From NCBI GenBank assembly GCA_020403265.1, contig JADBXZ010000047.1, positions 1 to 41,907 of the forward strand: a DNA stretch of 41,907 nucleotides, written 5' to 3'. The stretch comes from Bacteroidota bacterium. Its GTDB lineage: Bacteria; Bacteroidota; Bacteroidia; B-17B0; Aurantibacillaceae. The position numbers and the translations under genes were made by a program. The first letter of the stretch is position 1. The number at the start of each line of letters is the position of its first letter. The notes under the pieces are model-generated. The model saw only the letters and a list, made by a program, of their open reading frames with translations. It ran no database searches and had not been told where the DNA came from. Of the stretch, positions 25,926-35,539 are shown in pieces.

Positions 25926-27304
25926 TAATTTAGTTTTTCTATAATTTGTTGGATAGTCAGTTTTTCTTGTTCGCCTGTAGCTAAATTTTTGAGTGTATAG
26001 AGTTGGGTACTCATTTCATCACTGCCAATTACACAAACAAATGGTATTTGTTTTTTGTTAGCGAAATCAAATTGCTTTTTAATTTTTGAGAGATCAGGAT
26101 AAACTTCACAGTTGATTTTCTCTAATCTCAGTTCTTGAGCAACTTTTAAGGCATGCTGTAACTCCAATTCGCCAAAATGTGTCAGTAATAATTTTGTTGT
26201 ACTGATTTGATTGACCGAATCGGGATAGATATTCAGCTCATTCATTACATCAAATATTCTATCGATTCCAAAGCTGATACCAACGCCACTCATGTTTTTT
26301 AAGCCAAAGATTCCTGTTAAATCATCGTATCTGCCGCCGCCTAATATGCTGGCTGTAAAGGTTCCGACATTGGCTTTCGCTTCAAAAATACTTCCTGTAT
26401 AATAACTCAAACCTCTGGCAAGTGTTATATCTAGCTCTAATTGAATGTGTTTAAGTGTCTGCGTTTCAAAATAATTAAGCAAGTATTTTATCTCTTCAAT
26501 GCCTTTAGCACCAATTGCATGATTACCTACTAAATCAGTTAGAATAGCAACTTTCTCTTTATTGTTGCCATTAAACTTAATAAGTGGCTGTAATATATTA
26601 ATGGCCTCTTTGGTAAAACCTTGGTCTGCTAATTCAGCATTTACCCCGTCTATACCTATTTTATCCAACTTATCAATTGCAACGGTCATTTCTACAATTT
26701 TGGTTGGTTCGTTAATAACTTCTGCCAGAGCACTTAGTATTTTACGATTATTAAATTTCAGTATTACAGGTACTTTGAGTTCAGAGAAACATTTATCTAT
26801 CAAAGAAATCAACTCTAGTTCGTTTGTTAAACTGTTGCTGCCTATAACATCGGCGTCGCATTGGTAAAATTCACGGTACCTTCCTTTTTGTGGTCGATCA
26901 GCTCTCCAAACCGGTTGAATTTGATAACGTTTAAATGGGAAAGTTAATTGATGTTGGTTCATTACCACGTATCTTGCAAAAGGCACTGTTAAATCGTAAC
27001 GTAATGCTTTTTCCGTTAAGGTTTCGCTGTTTTTGGAGGACTGTAAACTCAGTTGAAATTCTTTTAGCAGTTCTTCTTTTTCTTTACTTTCATGTATTCT
27101 GCTATTTAAAATTTTAAAAATCAGTTGGTCACCTTCATCACCGTATTTACCTGTTAGCGTGGTAATTTTTTCCATAGCCGGCGTTTCTATAGGCGAATAA
27201 CCAAAGAGTTCAAAATTACGTTTAATCGTGTTGAAAATGTAATTACGTTTGAGCATGTCGGAAGTTCCGAAATCTCTGGTGCCGCTGGGTATACTTGGTT
27301 TCAT
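25925..27304 (-). CDS. hisS: Histidyl-tRNA synthetase
   Basis: 459 aa. Class II synthetase motifs: PSIPSGTRDF at the start (motif 1 region), DLTVPFARYVVMN and PVWRADRPQKGRYREFYQCD (motif 2), the histidine-specific LARGLSYYTGSIFEA, and SFGIDRIFDVM (motif 3). An anticodon-binding domain forms the C-terminus. It charges tRNA-His in the cytoplasm. It is the first gene of a unit with hutH and has the best promoter in the window (27351-27381). Confidence 0.97.
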   Translation of the reverse strand: MKPSIPSGTRDFGTSDMLKRNYIFNTIKRNFELFGYSPIETPAMEKITTLTGKYGDEGDQLIFKILNSRIHESKEKEELLKEFQLSLQSSKNSETLTEKALRYDLTVPFARYVVMNQHQLTFPFKRYQIQPVWRADRPQKGRYREFYQCDADVIGSNSLTNELELISLIDKCFSELKVPVILKFNNRKILSALAEVINEPTKIVEMTVAIDKLDKIGIDGVNAELADQGFTKEAINILQPLIKFNGNNKEKVAILTDLVGNHAIGAKGIEEIKYLLNYFETQTLKHIQLELDITLARGLSYYTGSIFEAKANVGTFTASILGGGRYDDLTGIFGLKNMSGVGISFGIDRIFDVMNELNIYPDSVNQISTTKLLLTHFGELELQHALKVAQELRLEKINCEVYPDLSKIKKQFDFANKKQIPFVCVIGSDEMSTQLYTLKNLATGEQEKLTIQQIIEKLN

Positions 27305-27338
27305 AAATTAAGGCTCTAAAATAGCAATTATTGGCTCA

Positions 27339-27350
27339 GAATCATGATTC
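27339..27350. promoter_or_regulatory. Palindrome GAATCATGATTC at the hisS start site (operator candidate)
   Basis: Perfect 12-bp inverted repeat directly abutting the hisS -7 box (27351) and covering the predicted transcription start. Position is typical of a repressor operator. No regulator is known. Confidence 0.35.
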
Positions 27351-27381
27351 CAAATGTAGATAGTTACTTTTTAGATTCAAA
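27351..27381 (-). promoter_or_regulatory. hisS-hutH promoter, perfect Bacteroidota consensus
   Basis: Minus strand: TTTG (27378-27381), exactly 19 nt spacer, TACATTTG (27351-27358). This matches TTTG-N19-TAnnTTTG completely. Predicted start near 27345, leader about 40 nt to the ATG at 27304. Confidence 0.65.
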
Positions 27382-27471
27382 GTGTAATTTAATTTAGTGG
27401 CGATTGTAACTGATCATACTTTGTATTGAAAAAATCACCTCGGTTAGATAAGCTTGTTTAGAGTATTAAAT

Positions 27472-27483
27472 GCATAATTATGC
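27472..27483. repeat. Palindrome GCATAATTATGC
   Basis: Perfect 12-bp inverted repeat in the middle of the intergenic region, between the two promoters. Could be a protein-binding site; could be chance in A+T-rich DNA. Confidence 0.3.
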
Positions 27484-27555
27484 TGTAACATTATTAAATC
27501 GTTAAAATGTCTTAAAATCACCCAAAGGAAACTATATAGACAAAAAAAGTTTCCG

Positions 27556-27571
27556 TAGATTTGCAAATCTA
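27556..27571. promoter_or_regulatory. 16-bp palindrome containing the -7 element of the TBDR gene
   Basis: TAGATTTG followed at once by CAAATCTA: the left half is a perfect TAnnTTTG -7 element for the plus strand (57 nt + leader to the ATG at 27627), and the right half is the same element on the minus strand. A dimeric regulator could occlude the promoter. Confidence 0.4.
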
Positions 27572-27626
27572 AAATAGACTTAAACAATTACGTTAATGTT
27601 TTGTTGAAGCATAGGAATACAGTTTT

Positions 27627-29987
27627 ATGAGGTTTAAAATTATTTTGTTTAACTTTTTCTTTGTGATATTTGCATATTCACAGGAAAAATACACGATTAG
27701 TGGGTACATTAAAGATGCCAGTAACGGTGAGGTTATGATTGGCGCAACAGTTACCAAAAAAGGAACGAGTATAGGTGTAGCAGCCAACGAATATGGATTT
27801 TTCTCCTTGAATTTACCAAAAGGAACTCATGAAATTGTAATTAACAGCATAGGCTATGCGGTTCAAACATTTACTATTGAACTGGATAAAAACACAAAGC
27901 TTAATGTGGAAATGAAGGAGGAAGGGAAACAGCTGGATGAAGTTGTAATTACAGGCGAAGCAGAAGATAAGAACATCAAAAGTATAGAAATGGGAACTGC
28001 TAAGTTAGATATTAAACAAATTAACAAAATTCCTGCTTTGTTGGGTGAAGTAGACGTTGTGCGTTCAATTCAATTGCTTCCAGGTGTTACCAGTGTAGGT
28101 GAAGGAGCCAGTGGTTTTAATGTACGTGGTGGTAATGTTGATCAAAATCTGATTTTATTGGATGAAGCACCGGTGTACAATTCATCTCATTTATTCGGGT
28201 TTTTCTCGGTATTTAATCCTGATGCTGTAAAAGACGTAAAACTAATAAAAGGAGGTGTGCCCGCTCAGTATGGTGGAAGAGTTTCTTCTATTTTGGATAT
28301 CCGAATGAAAGAAGGGAATAATAAAAAGTTTGCTGTAAACGGCGGTATTGGTACAATTTTTAGTCGTTTAAGCATAGAAGGACCTTTAAAAAAGGACAAG
28401 GCTAGCTTTATTATTGCCGGAAGAAGAAGTTATTTGGATGCCTTAGTCAAACCATTCTTAAAGGAAACCAGTCCTTTAAAAGGTGTGGTATTTAATTTTT
28501 ATGATTTAACAGCAAAATTAAATTATAGAATTGACGATAAAAACACGGTATTTGCCAGTGGGTATTTCGGAAGAGACCAGTTTGGAGCCAGCAGTGCATT
28601 CAAGTTTAATTGGGGAAACAGCACAGCAACCGTAAGATGGAATCATATTTTTAATAATAAATTGTTTATGAATATGACAACATTTTACAGTAACTATGAT
28701 TATTATCTTGAATTTACCGCACCTTCAAATAATCAGAGTTTTAAATGGAGCAGTAACATCATCAACTATAGTTTTAAGCCTGATTTTAGCTGGTATGTTA
28801 ATAACAAAAATACAGTTAGATTTGGAGCACAGGTTCTATATTATGATTTTTTACCTTATAAAGCAATTGGTAAATTTCAGGAGGGCGCTGAGGTTAAATT
28901 CGTTTCACCAAAACGATATGGAGCGGAGTATAGTGCTTATATTGCCAATGAACACAAAATAAAGCCAAGGTTAACTATTGAATATGGCATACGTGTAAGT
29001 GCATTTACTTATTTAGGAAAAGGAACGGCCTTTACTTTTAGAGATACAATTCCGAACACCGAATTACCATTGCAAGATTCAGTGAGATATGGTGCACGGG
29101 TGCCGATACAAAATTATATTAATCCAGAGCCAAGATTTGCGATGAATTATGTTGTAAATCAATTCTCATCAATTAAAGCCAGCTACAATAGAATGGCGCA
29201 GTACCTTCAATTAATTAGCAATACCGCAGCAAGCACACCGTTAGATGTATATACAATGGCAACTAATAATTTAAAACCACTAGTTGCTGATCAGGTGAGT
29301 GTTGGTTATTTCAGAAATTTAAAAGAAAACATGTACGAAACATCGGTTGAGGTGTATTATAAGTATTTACAAAATCAATTGGATTATATTGATAATGCCA
29401 ATTTATTCATCAACCCTACTGTGGAAAATCAACTTCTACAGGGATTAGGTAGAGCCTATGGTGCCGAATTTTTTGTGAAGAAAACAAAAGGTAAATTAAA
29501 TGGTTGGATTAGTTATACGTTAAGCAGAACGGAACGATTAGTAAGAGGAATCAGTAACGGCGATTGGTTTGTTAGTAGATACGACAGAACACATGTTTTA
29601 AATACAGTTGCTAATTATGATTTAACAAAACGTTGGAGCTTATCCGCCAACTTTGTTTTTTTGAGTGGCACACCATCCACGTTCCCAAATACCAAGTTAG
29701 AGATTCAAAATATTAGCATTCCTTACAATACAACAGGTAATAGAAATAATTACAGAATTACGCCATTTCACCGGTTAGATTTTGGCGCAACATTTAATTT
29801 CAGAAAAAATGATGTTGGACGTTACAAGCAAACTTTGGTATTTAGTGTTTATAATGCATATAACCGTAGAAACGCTTATAGCATCTATTTCAGACAAAAT
29901 TCAACCAATCCTAATATCAACGAAGCAGTGCGTTTTTCAGTAATTGGTTCAATTGTTCCTGCAGTAACATACAATTTTTCTTTTTAA
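27627..29987 (+). CDS. TonB-dependent receptor with carboxypeptidase-like regulatory domain
   Basis: 786 aa. Signal peptide ending FAYSQ; regulatory domain at about 20-105 (YTISGYIKDASNGEVMIGATV, NEYGFFSLNLPKGTHE, SIGYAVQTF); plug domain with GASGFNVRGGNVDQNLILLD and VKLIKGGVPAQYGGRVSSIL; C-terminal barrel ending VIGSIVPAVTYNFSF. Outer-membrane importer. It is followed 3 bp later by a DUF4249 lipoprotein gene, a pairing repeatedly seen in Bacteroidota. Substrate unknown. Confidence 0.92.
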   Translation: MRFKIILFNFFFVIFAYSQEKYTISGYIKDASNGEVMIGATVTKKGTSIGVAANEYGFFSLNLPKGTHEIVINSIGYAVQTFTIELDKNTKLNVEMKEEGKQLDEVVITGEAEDKNIKSIEMGTAKLDIKQINKIPALLGEVDVVRSIQLLPGVTSVGEGASGFNVRGGNVDQNLILLDEAPVYNSSHLFGFFSVFNPDAVKDVKLIKGGVPAQYGGRVSSILDIRMKEGNNKKFAVNGGIGTIFSRLSIEGPLKKDKASFIIAGRRSYLDALVKPFLKETSPLKGVVFNFYDLTAKLNYRIDDKNTVFASGYFGRDQFGASSAFKFNWGNSTATVRWNHIFNNKLFMNMTTFYSNYDYYLEFTAPSNNQSFKWSSNIINYSFKPDFSWYVNNKNTVRFGAQVLYYDFLPYKAIGKFQEGAEVKFVSPKRYGAEYSAYIANEHKIKPRLTIEYGIRVSAFTYLGKGTAFTFRDTIPNTELPLQDSVRYGARVPIQNYINPEPRFAMNYVVNQFSSIKASYNRMAQYLQLISNTAASTPLDVYTMATNNLKPLVADQVSVGYFRNLKENMYETSVEVYYKYLQNQLDYIDNANLFINPTVENQLLQGLGRAYGAEFFVKKTKGKLNGWISYTLSRTERLVRGISNGDWFVSRYDRTHVLNTVANYDLTKRWSLSANFVFLSGTPSTFPNTKLEIQNISIPYNTTGNRNNYRITPFHRLDFGATFNFRKNDVGRYKQTLVFSVYNAYNRRNAYSIYFRQNSTNPNINEAVRFSVIGSIVPAVTYNFSF

Positions 29988-29990
29988 CAT

Positions 29991-30932
29991 ATGAAAACAT
30001 TCATTCAAAAAATAATCGTTTTGACAATCTGTACGATTGCATTAGCATCTTGCGAGGATGTAGTTAAAATAAAATTAGATAAAGGGAGTAAATTGGTCGT
30101 AATTGATGCCTTTATTGATGATTTGAGAAAACCTCAAATTGTTAGAGTACTCAATAATGCTGATTATTTTTCCGGCGAAGCCTCGGAGCCTATCAGTAAT
30201 GCGCAGGTTGTACTTAAAGATTTAACTGCCAACAAATCATATACGTTTACTTATTCAGGTAATGGTAATTATCAGTTTAATCTCACCGTAAATGATACCA
30301 TTGCAAAAACAAATCATCAATATGAGTTGAACGTTTCTGTAAATGGTAACTTATATACAGCTATTGCAACGCAAAAGCGACGTGCTATTGCTTCAAAAAT
30401 AGATTTGAAAAAGGATTTCCCTTTTATAGATACCAGCGGAATATTTCTAGGTATTGCTGATACTTTAATTGAACCTTCGGGTTTTGGCGGAAACCAACCA
30501 AAACCATACTACACTTCTTTGTTATTTGCCGTAGATATTGCTGATAACAATCCTGATTATTATAGAATAAAAGTATTTAGGAACGATACATTATTTAGTA
30601 AGGCAGGAGATATAATCGTTTGCGTTGACGGGACAAACGGTGAAATATATAACTCTACTGAACCAGCTAATTTTTTCAGTCCACCTGCAACCTTTTTAGG
30701 ATTTAAAGAATACCAAAAGAATGACAAATGCAGAGCTGAGATTCATTCGATATCAAGAGACGCTTATAACTTTTTTATTCAGGCGCAAGCTCAGGTTAGC
30801 AACGGAGGTTTATTTGCAACCACACCTGAAAATGTAAGAACAAACATAGTTTCGCCAAAAGATGGAATCAAAGGAGTTGGTTGGTTTAATATGGCAAGTG
30901 TTACTACTAGTTCGCTTGTTATGGGTTTGTAG
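29991..30932 (+). CDS. DUF4249 lipoprotein, TBDR partner
   Basis: 313 aa. Type II signal peptide with lipobox LASC (Cys20) in MKTFIQKIIVLTICTIALASCED. The mature part begins VVKIKLDKGSKLVVIDAFIDD and contains a beta-sandwich-like region (PISNAQVVLKDLTANKSYTF), matching the DUF4249 family. Likely surface- or periplasm-facing lipoprotein that works with the upstream TBDR (inference from the common pairing). The stop lies 38 bp from the convergent fabH stop; no terminator hairpin seen. Confidence 0.88.
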   Translation: MKTFIQKIIVLTICTIALASCEDVVKIKLDKGSKLVVIDAFIDDLRKPQIVRVLNNADYFSGEASEPISNAQVVLKDLTANKSYTFTYSGNGNYQFNLTVNDTIAKTNHQYELNVSVNGNLYTAIATQKRRAIASKIDLKKDFPFIDTSGIFLGIADTLIEPSGFGGNQPKPYYTSLLFAVDIADNNPDYYRIKVFRNDTLFSKAGDIIVCVDGTNGEIYNSTEPANFFSPPATFLGFKEYQKNDKCRAEIHSISRDAYNFFIQAQAQVSNGGLFATTPENVRTNIVSPKDGIKGVGWFNMASVTTSSLVMGL

Positions 30933-30970
30933 CCTTCTTGATAGAGTGGTAATAAAGTAAGCAGAAAAAT

Positions 30971-31969
30971 TTAATGAGAGGCGCCATCGTAGGCCCATTT
31001 TAACCAAATGGAACCCCACGTGAATCCGCCACCAAAAGCTGAGATAATTAAGTTATCACCTTTTTTGAGTTGTTTTTCGTAATCCCAAAGTAATAAAGGA
31101 ATGGTTCCTGCGGTAGTGTTGCCGTATTTTTCAATGTTCATCATTACTTTATCAGAGCTGATGTTAACACGACTGGCGGTGGCATCAATTATTCGTTTGT
31201 TAGCTTGGTGAGGAACTAACCAGGCAATATCCTCACCTTTTAAATGATTTCGCTCCATAATTTCAGCACTTACATCGGCCATTTCTTTTACAGCAAATTT
31301 AAACACCGTTTGGCCTTCTTGTACAACGTAATGTTCCTTTTTAGCAACTGTTTCGGCACTAGCGGGCTTAATTGAACCACCTGCGGGCATGTACAAGTAA
31401 TTTCGACCGGCACCATCAGATTTTAAAATGAAATCCTTAACACCAACATCTTCTGTGGTTGGTTCTAATAAAACCGCACCTGCACCATCACCAAAAATGA
31501 TGCATGTAGCACGGTCTTCGTAATTAATAATGCTCGACATTTTATCAGCTCCAACAACTACAACTTTTTTATATCTGCCAGTTTCGATGAACTGAGCAGC
31601 AGTTGCCAAACTGTATATAAAACCACTACAAGCGGCAGATAAATCAAAACCCCAGGCGTTTTTGGCACCAATTTTATCGCAAATAACGTTAGCGGCAGAA
31701 GGAAAGCCATAGTCACCGGTAATGGTTCCAACAATAAGTAAATCAATGTCAAGCGCTGAAATGCCGCGTTTTTTTAATAACTCTTCAATAGCCGGCACAC
31801 ACATGTCGCTCAATCCTTTTTCACCTTTTAAAATTCGCCTTTCTTTAATACCGGTGCGTGTTGTAATCCATTCATCATTCGTATCAACTAGGGTCGATAA
31901 TTCTTCATTGGTTAAAACGTACTCCGGTAAGTACCCTCCAACGGCTGTTATGGCGGCGTTAATTTTCAT
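30971..31969 (-). CDS. fabH: 3-oxoacyl-ACP synthase III (FabH)
   Basis: 332 aa. The complete catalytic triad is visible: Cys114 (SAACSGF), His254 (VPHQANKRI) and Asn284 (GNTTAGT). FabH condenses acyl-CoA with malonyl-ACP to start fatty-acid synthesis in the cytoplasm. Its ATG overlaps the plsX stop by one base. Confidence 0.95.
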   Translation of the reverse strand: MKINAAITAVGGYLPEYVLTNEELSTLVDTNDEWITTRTGIKERRILKGEKGLSDMCVPAIEELLKKRGISALDIDLLIVGTITGDYGFPSAANVICDKIGAKNAWGFDLSAACSGFIYSLATAAQFIETGRYKKVVVVGADKMSSIINYEDRATCIIFGDGAGAVLLEPTTEDVGVKDFILKSDGAGRNYLYMPAGGSIKPASAETVAKKEHYVVQEGQTVFKFAVKEMADVSAEIMERNHLKGEDIAWLVPHQANKRIIDATASRVNISSDKVMMNIEKYGNTTAGTIPLLLWDYEKQLKKGDNLIISAFGGGFTWGSIWLKWAYDGASH

Positions 31970-32907
31970 TATTGAAAAACTGTTTTTATTTTCTCGTCAA
32001 GTTTAGCTTCAGAAATATCCCTTGCTAACAATAACATATTTTTAAATGCAATTGCACTGGAAATACCATGGCCAATCAGAACATTTGAATTAATTCCAAG
32101 AACTGGTGTACCACCATACAATTCATAATTAAAGCGGTCAAAGTAATCGTCACTGCGTTTTCTTGTTTTAATTAGTTTGTAAAATGCTTCAGCACTTTTA
32201 AGAACAACATTGCCAACAAATCCTTCACAAACAATTACGTCAGCTGCATCACCAAATAAATCACGACCTTCGATATTACCAATAAAATTGAAATCTTTTG
32301 AATCTTTCATCAAATTATAGGCTGCTTGAGAAACTAAATTACCTTTTTCAGCCTCTTCACCAATGTTTAATAAACCAACTTTAGGATTTTGGATTTTGTA
32401 TACTTCTTTTGCAAATAGGGAACCCAAGATACCGAATTGATAAAGCACGTCAGGTTTACAATCAGCATTGGTTCCTACATCCAGTATCACTCCGAAGCCA
32501 CCGTTTTCTTTAGGTAAGATGCCTGTTATACAAGGGCGAATAACACCCGGCACAGCTTTTACAGTAAACATGGATCCAACTAGCATGGCCCCTGTATTGC
32601 CTGCGCTTGCAAAAGCATCAATTTGTTTTTCCTTTAAATGCTTAAATCCAAGAAAAATTGAACTATTAGGTTTTTGCGAAAATGCTTTTGTTGGGTGTTC
32701 ACCCATATCAATAGTTTCTGTGGTGTGAACATATTCAAATTGTTCAGGGTTGACGCCTTTCTCGGAAAAATAAGTTTTAGCTTGAACGGCATCACCAAAC
32801 AGTACTAATTTAACGCTTGCCGGAAGTTCATTTGCTGCCAGAATTGCACCATCTAAACAATTAACCGGTGCAAAATCTCCGCCGGATATATCAAATCCAA
32901 TTTTCAT
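31969..32907 (-). CDS. plsX: Phosphate acyltransferase PlsX
   Basis: 312 aa. Typical start [21 protein letters not shown] and motifs [42 protein letters not shown] and [15 protein letters not shown]. PlsX makes acyl-phosphate from acyl-ACP for phosphatidic acid synthesis. The usual rpmF (ribosomal protein L32) gene upstream is missing. Confidence 0.96.
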   Translation of the reverse strand: MKIGFDISGGDFAPVNCLDGAILAANELPASVKLVLFGDAVQAKTYFSEKGVNPEQFEYVHTTETIDMGEHPTKAFSQKPNSSIFLGFKHLKEKQIDAFASAGNTGAMLVGSMFTVKAVPGVIRPCITGILPKENGGFGVILDVGTNADCKPDVLYQFGILGSLFAKEVYKIQNPKVGLLNIGEEAEKGNLVSQAAYNLMKDSKDFNFIGNIEGRDLFGDAADVIVCEGFVGNVVLKSAEAFYKLIKTRKRSDDYFDRFNYELYGGTPVLGINSNVLIGHGISSAIAFKNMLLLARDISEAKLDEKIKTVFQ

Positions 32908-33127
32908 TTAGTTTATGATAAAGTAAAGCACAATAATACTATTTTAAATGGTTAAATGTTAAAAATTACGGCTCAATTTATTAAGAAATTGAATGTTTAA
33001 TGTTAATTTAATAATGAGGTTGTTTCATTAATTAAATACTAAATTAATAGATTGAAATGCCGGATGCTGAACCAGAGAATTATTCTTATTACCCAACCCT
33101 TGGTTTTGACATCTTTATGTTTTAAAA

Positions 33128-34918
33128 CTAGTCATTCAACTTCAAAACTGCCATAAATGCACTTTGTGGTATTTCAACATTCCCAACTTGCTTCATACGT
33201 TTTTTACCTTCTTTTTGTTTTTCCAATAGTTTACGTTTACGGCTTATATCGCCACCATAGCATTTAGCCGTTACGTCTTTACGCATAGCCTTTATTGTTT
33301 CGCGGGCGATAATTTTTGCACCAATCGCTGCTTGTATTGGAATTTCGAATTGTTGACGCGGAATTAGTTCTTTTAATTTTTCACACATTTTCTTACCAAG
33401 GTTGTGTGCGTTGCTGCGGTGAACTAAAGCCGACAAAGCGTCCACCTGCTCAGCATTCAGAAGTATATCCATTTTAACCAAATCACTTTGGCGCATTTCG
33501 AGAGGCGAATAATCAAAAGACGCATAACCTTTGCTGATTGATTTTAAACGATCGTAAAAATCGAATACAATCTCAGCTAGTGGCATTTCAAAGATGAGTT
33601 CAACTCGGTCAGCTGTTAAATAGTTTTGATTAACAATGCTGCCACGTTTTTCGATACAGAGTGTCATAATTGGACCAATGTATTCACTTTTAGTTATAAT
33701 ATTGGCTTTTATGAATGGTTCTTCAATGTAATCAATTCTACCGGGATCCGGCATATCGCTTGGGTTATTCACTACTACCATTTCACCTTTAGTTGGGTAG
33801 GCTTTATAACTAACGTTCGGAACTGTTGTTATCACAGTCATTCCGAATTCTCGTTCTAAACGTTCCTGAACAATTTCCATATGCAGCATCCCTAAAAAGC
33901 CGCATCTAAAACCAAATCCAAGAGCTGCACTGCTCTCCGGTTCCCAAGTTAAACTAGCATCATTTAATTGTAGTTTTTCCATGCTGTAACGAAGCTCCTC
34001 AAAATCCTCTGTATCAACCGGATAAATCCCGGCAAAAACCATCGGTTTAACATCTTCAAAACCATCGATAGCACTTTCACAAGGGTTTGCTACTGTAGTA
34101 ATTGTATCACCAACTTTTACCTCACGCGCATCTTTTATGCCGGAAATAATGTAGCCCACATCGCCTGTAAATACTTCATCGCGAGGTTCTTGTTTTAGTT
34201 TTAAAACACCAACTTCATCAGCAAAATAACTGGCACCGGTGTTTACAAATTTTACCTTTTCACCTTTTTTAATGCTTCCATTAATGATTTTATAGTAAGC
34301 AATAATTCCTCTGAAACTATTAAATACACTATCAAAAATTAGGGCCTGTAAAGGTGCATTGGTGTCTCCTACCGGCGGTTTTACACGCTCAATAATGGCT
34401 TTAAGAATATCATCAACACCCATCCCTGTTTTACCAGAAGCTGGTATAATTTCGTTTCTATCGCAGCCGATTAAATCTACAATCTGGTCTTTAACCAATT
34501 CAGGTTCTGCACTTGGCAAATCCATCTTATTTAGAATGGGAATAATGGTTAAATCGTTTTCTAATGCCAAATACAAGTTCGAGATGGTTTGTGCCTGAAT
34601 GCCTTGCGCGGCATCAACAATTAATAGTGCTCCTTCACATGCAGCAATACTTCTGCTTACCTCGTAACTGAAGTCAACATGGCCCGGGGTATCAATTAAG
34701 TTGAGAACAAATTTTTCGCCATTGTAATTGTATTCCATTTGAATGGCGTGACTTTTGATTGTAATACCCCTTTCTTTCTCAAGGTCCATATCATCCAGTA
34801 CTTGAGCTTGCATTTCTCGACTGCTAATTGTTTTAGTGTGTTCCAATAAGCGATCAGCCAAGGTACTTTTTCCATGATCAATGTGGGCAATAATACAAAA
34901 GTTACGAATATGTTTCAT
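33128..34918 (-). CDS. lepA: Elongation factor 4 (LepA) GTPase
   Basis: 596 aa, family length. GTPase motifs: [10 protein letters not shown] (11-20), the switch [20 protein letters not shown] and NKMDLPSA. The C-terminal LepA domain ends with [25 protein letters not shown] ribosome-associated GTPase that influences translocation and initiation. Has its own -7 element 30 nt upstream and lies 54 bp after pth. Confidence 0.97.
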   Translation of the reverse strand: MKHIRNFCIIAHIDHGKSTLADRLLEHTKTISSREMQAQVLDDMDLEKERGITIKSHAIQMEYNYNGEKFVLNLIDTPGHVDFSYEVSRSIAACEGALLIVDAAQGIQAQTISNLYLALENDLTIIPILNKMDLPSAEPELVKDQIVDLIGCDRNEIIPASGKTGMGVDDILKAIIERVKPPVGDTNAPLQALIFDSVFNSFRGIIAYYKIINGSIKKGEKVKFVNTGASYFADEVGVLKLKQEPRDEVFTGDVGYIISGIKDAREVKVGDTITTVANPCESAIDGFEDVKPMVFAGIYPVDTEDFEELRYSMEKLQLNDASLTWEPESSAALGFGFRCGFLGMLHMEIVQERLEREFGMTVITTVPNVSYKAYPTKGEMVVVNNPSDMPDPGRIDYIEEPFIKANIITKSEYIGPIMTLCIEKRGSIVNQNYLTADRVELIFEMPLAEIVFDFYDRLKSISKGYASFDYSPLEMRQSDLVKMDILLNAEQVDALSALVHRSNAHNLGKKMCEKLKELIPRQQFEIPIQAAIGAKIIARETIKAMRKDVTAKCYGGDISRKRKLLEKQKEGKKRMKQVGNVEIPQSAFMAVLKLND

Positions 34919-34947
34919 TGTGTTTTTGGGTCTTTAAAAAAGAGAAA

Positions 34948-34955
34948 CAAATATA
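34948..34955 (-). promoter_or_regulatory. Candidate -7 element for lepA
   Basis: Minus strand TATATTTG, 29 nt before the ATG at 34918. No -33 match at the expected spacing. Confidence 0.4.
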
Positions 34956-34972
34956 AGAAAAATACGCTTTAC

Positions 34973-35539
34973 TTATGCCTTGTTAAATTGATTCATGCAT
35001 CGCTCTAATCCAATAAAAGTGAATGCTTTAATGGCTTCTGAACAGAGTTTAAGTCTCTCAGGTAAAGCTTTTTGTTCTTCTTCATTCCATTTCCCTAACA
35101 CATAATTGGATTGGTTTCCTTTATTGAAAGTATTACTAATTCCAAACCTTAACCTCGGATAATTAGTTGTTCCGAGTGTTTCCTGAATACTTTTTAAACC
35201 ATTATGGCCACCATCGCTTCCTTTAGGGCCTATCCTTATTTTTCCAAACGGTAAGGCTAATTCATCAACTAAAACTAAACTCTGATGAATTTCAATTTTT
35301 TCTGTTTGCAACCAATAGTTATATGCTTTGCCGCTTAGATTCATATAAGTCGTTGGCTTAATTAAAAAAAGGGTTTTTCCTTTGTGTTTAAGTTCGGCTA
35401 CATCCGCAAGTCTGGATGATTGAAAGGAAACTCCTGCTTCATCGGCTAAAAAATCAAGGATTGAAAATCCAATATTGTGACGGGTATTTTTATATTCTTC
35501 GCCACTATTGCCTAAACCAACTATTAAAAATTTACTCAC
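34973..35539 (-). CDS. pth: Peptidyl-tRNA hydrolase
   Basis: 188 aa. MSKFLIVGLGNSGEEYKNTR then HNIGF gives catalytic His21; TYMNLSG and GSDGGHNGLKSI supply the other active-site residues. It recycles peptidyl-tRNA dropped by ribosomes. Start is GTG (35537-35539), whose first base is the last base of the SET gene's TAG stop, so translation is likely coupled. Confidence 0.95.
   Translation of the reverse strand: MSKFLIVGLGNSGEEYKNTRHNIGFSILDFLADEAGVSFQSSRLADVAELKHKGKTLFLIKPTTYMNLSGKAYNYWLQTEKIEIHQSLVLVDELALPFGKIRIGPKGSDGGHNGLKSIQETLGTTNYPRLRFGISNTFNKGNQSNYVLGKWNEEEQKALPERLKLCSEAIKAFTFIGLERCMNQFNKA

Larger units (their letters stand above)
27305..27626. other. Divergent regulatory intergenic region (hisS / TBDR)
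   Basis: 322 bp without a gene, very A+T-rich. It holds the hisS promoter (minus), a candidate -7 element for the TBDR (plus) and three perfect palindromes of 12, 12 and 16 bp, two of which sit exactly at predicted promoters. No ORF, tRNA or known riboswitch pattern is apparent. Confidence 0.7.

Noticed and set aside
33057-33125. 22-codon ORF (MPDAEPENYSYY...) before lepA's end on the plus strand
   Set aside because: No promoter-like element, signal or recognisable motif; too short to support as a gene.
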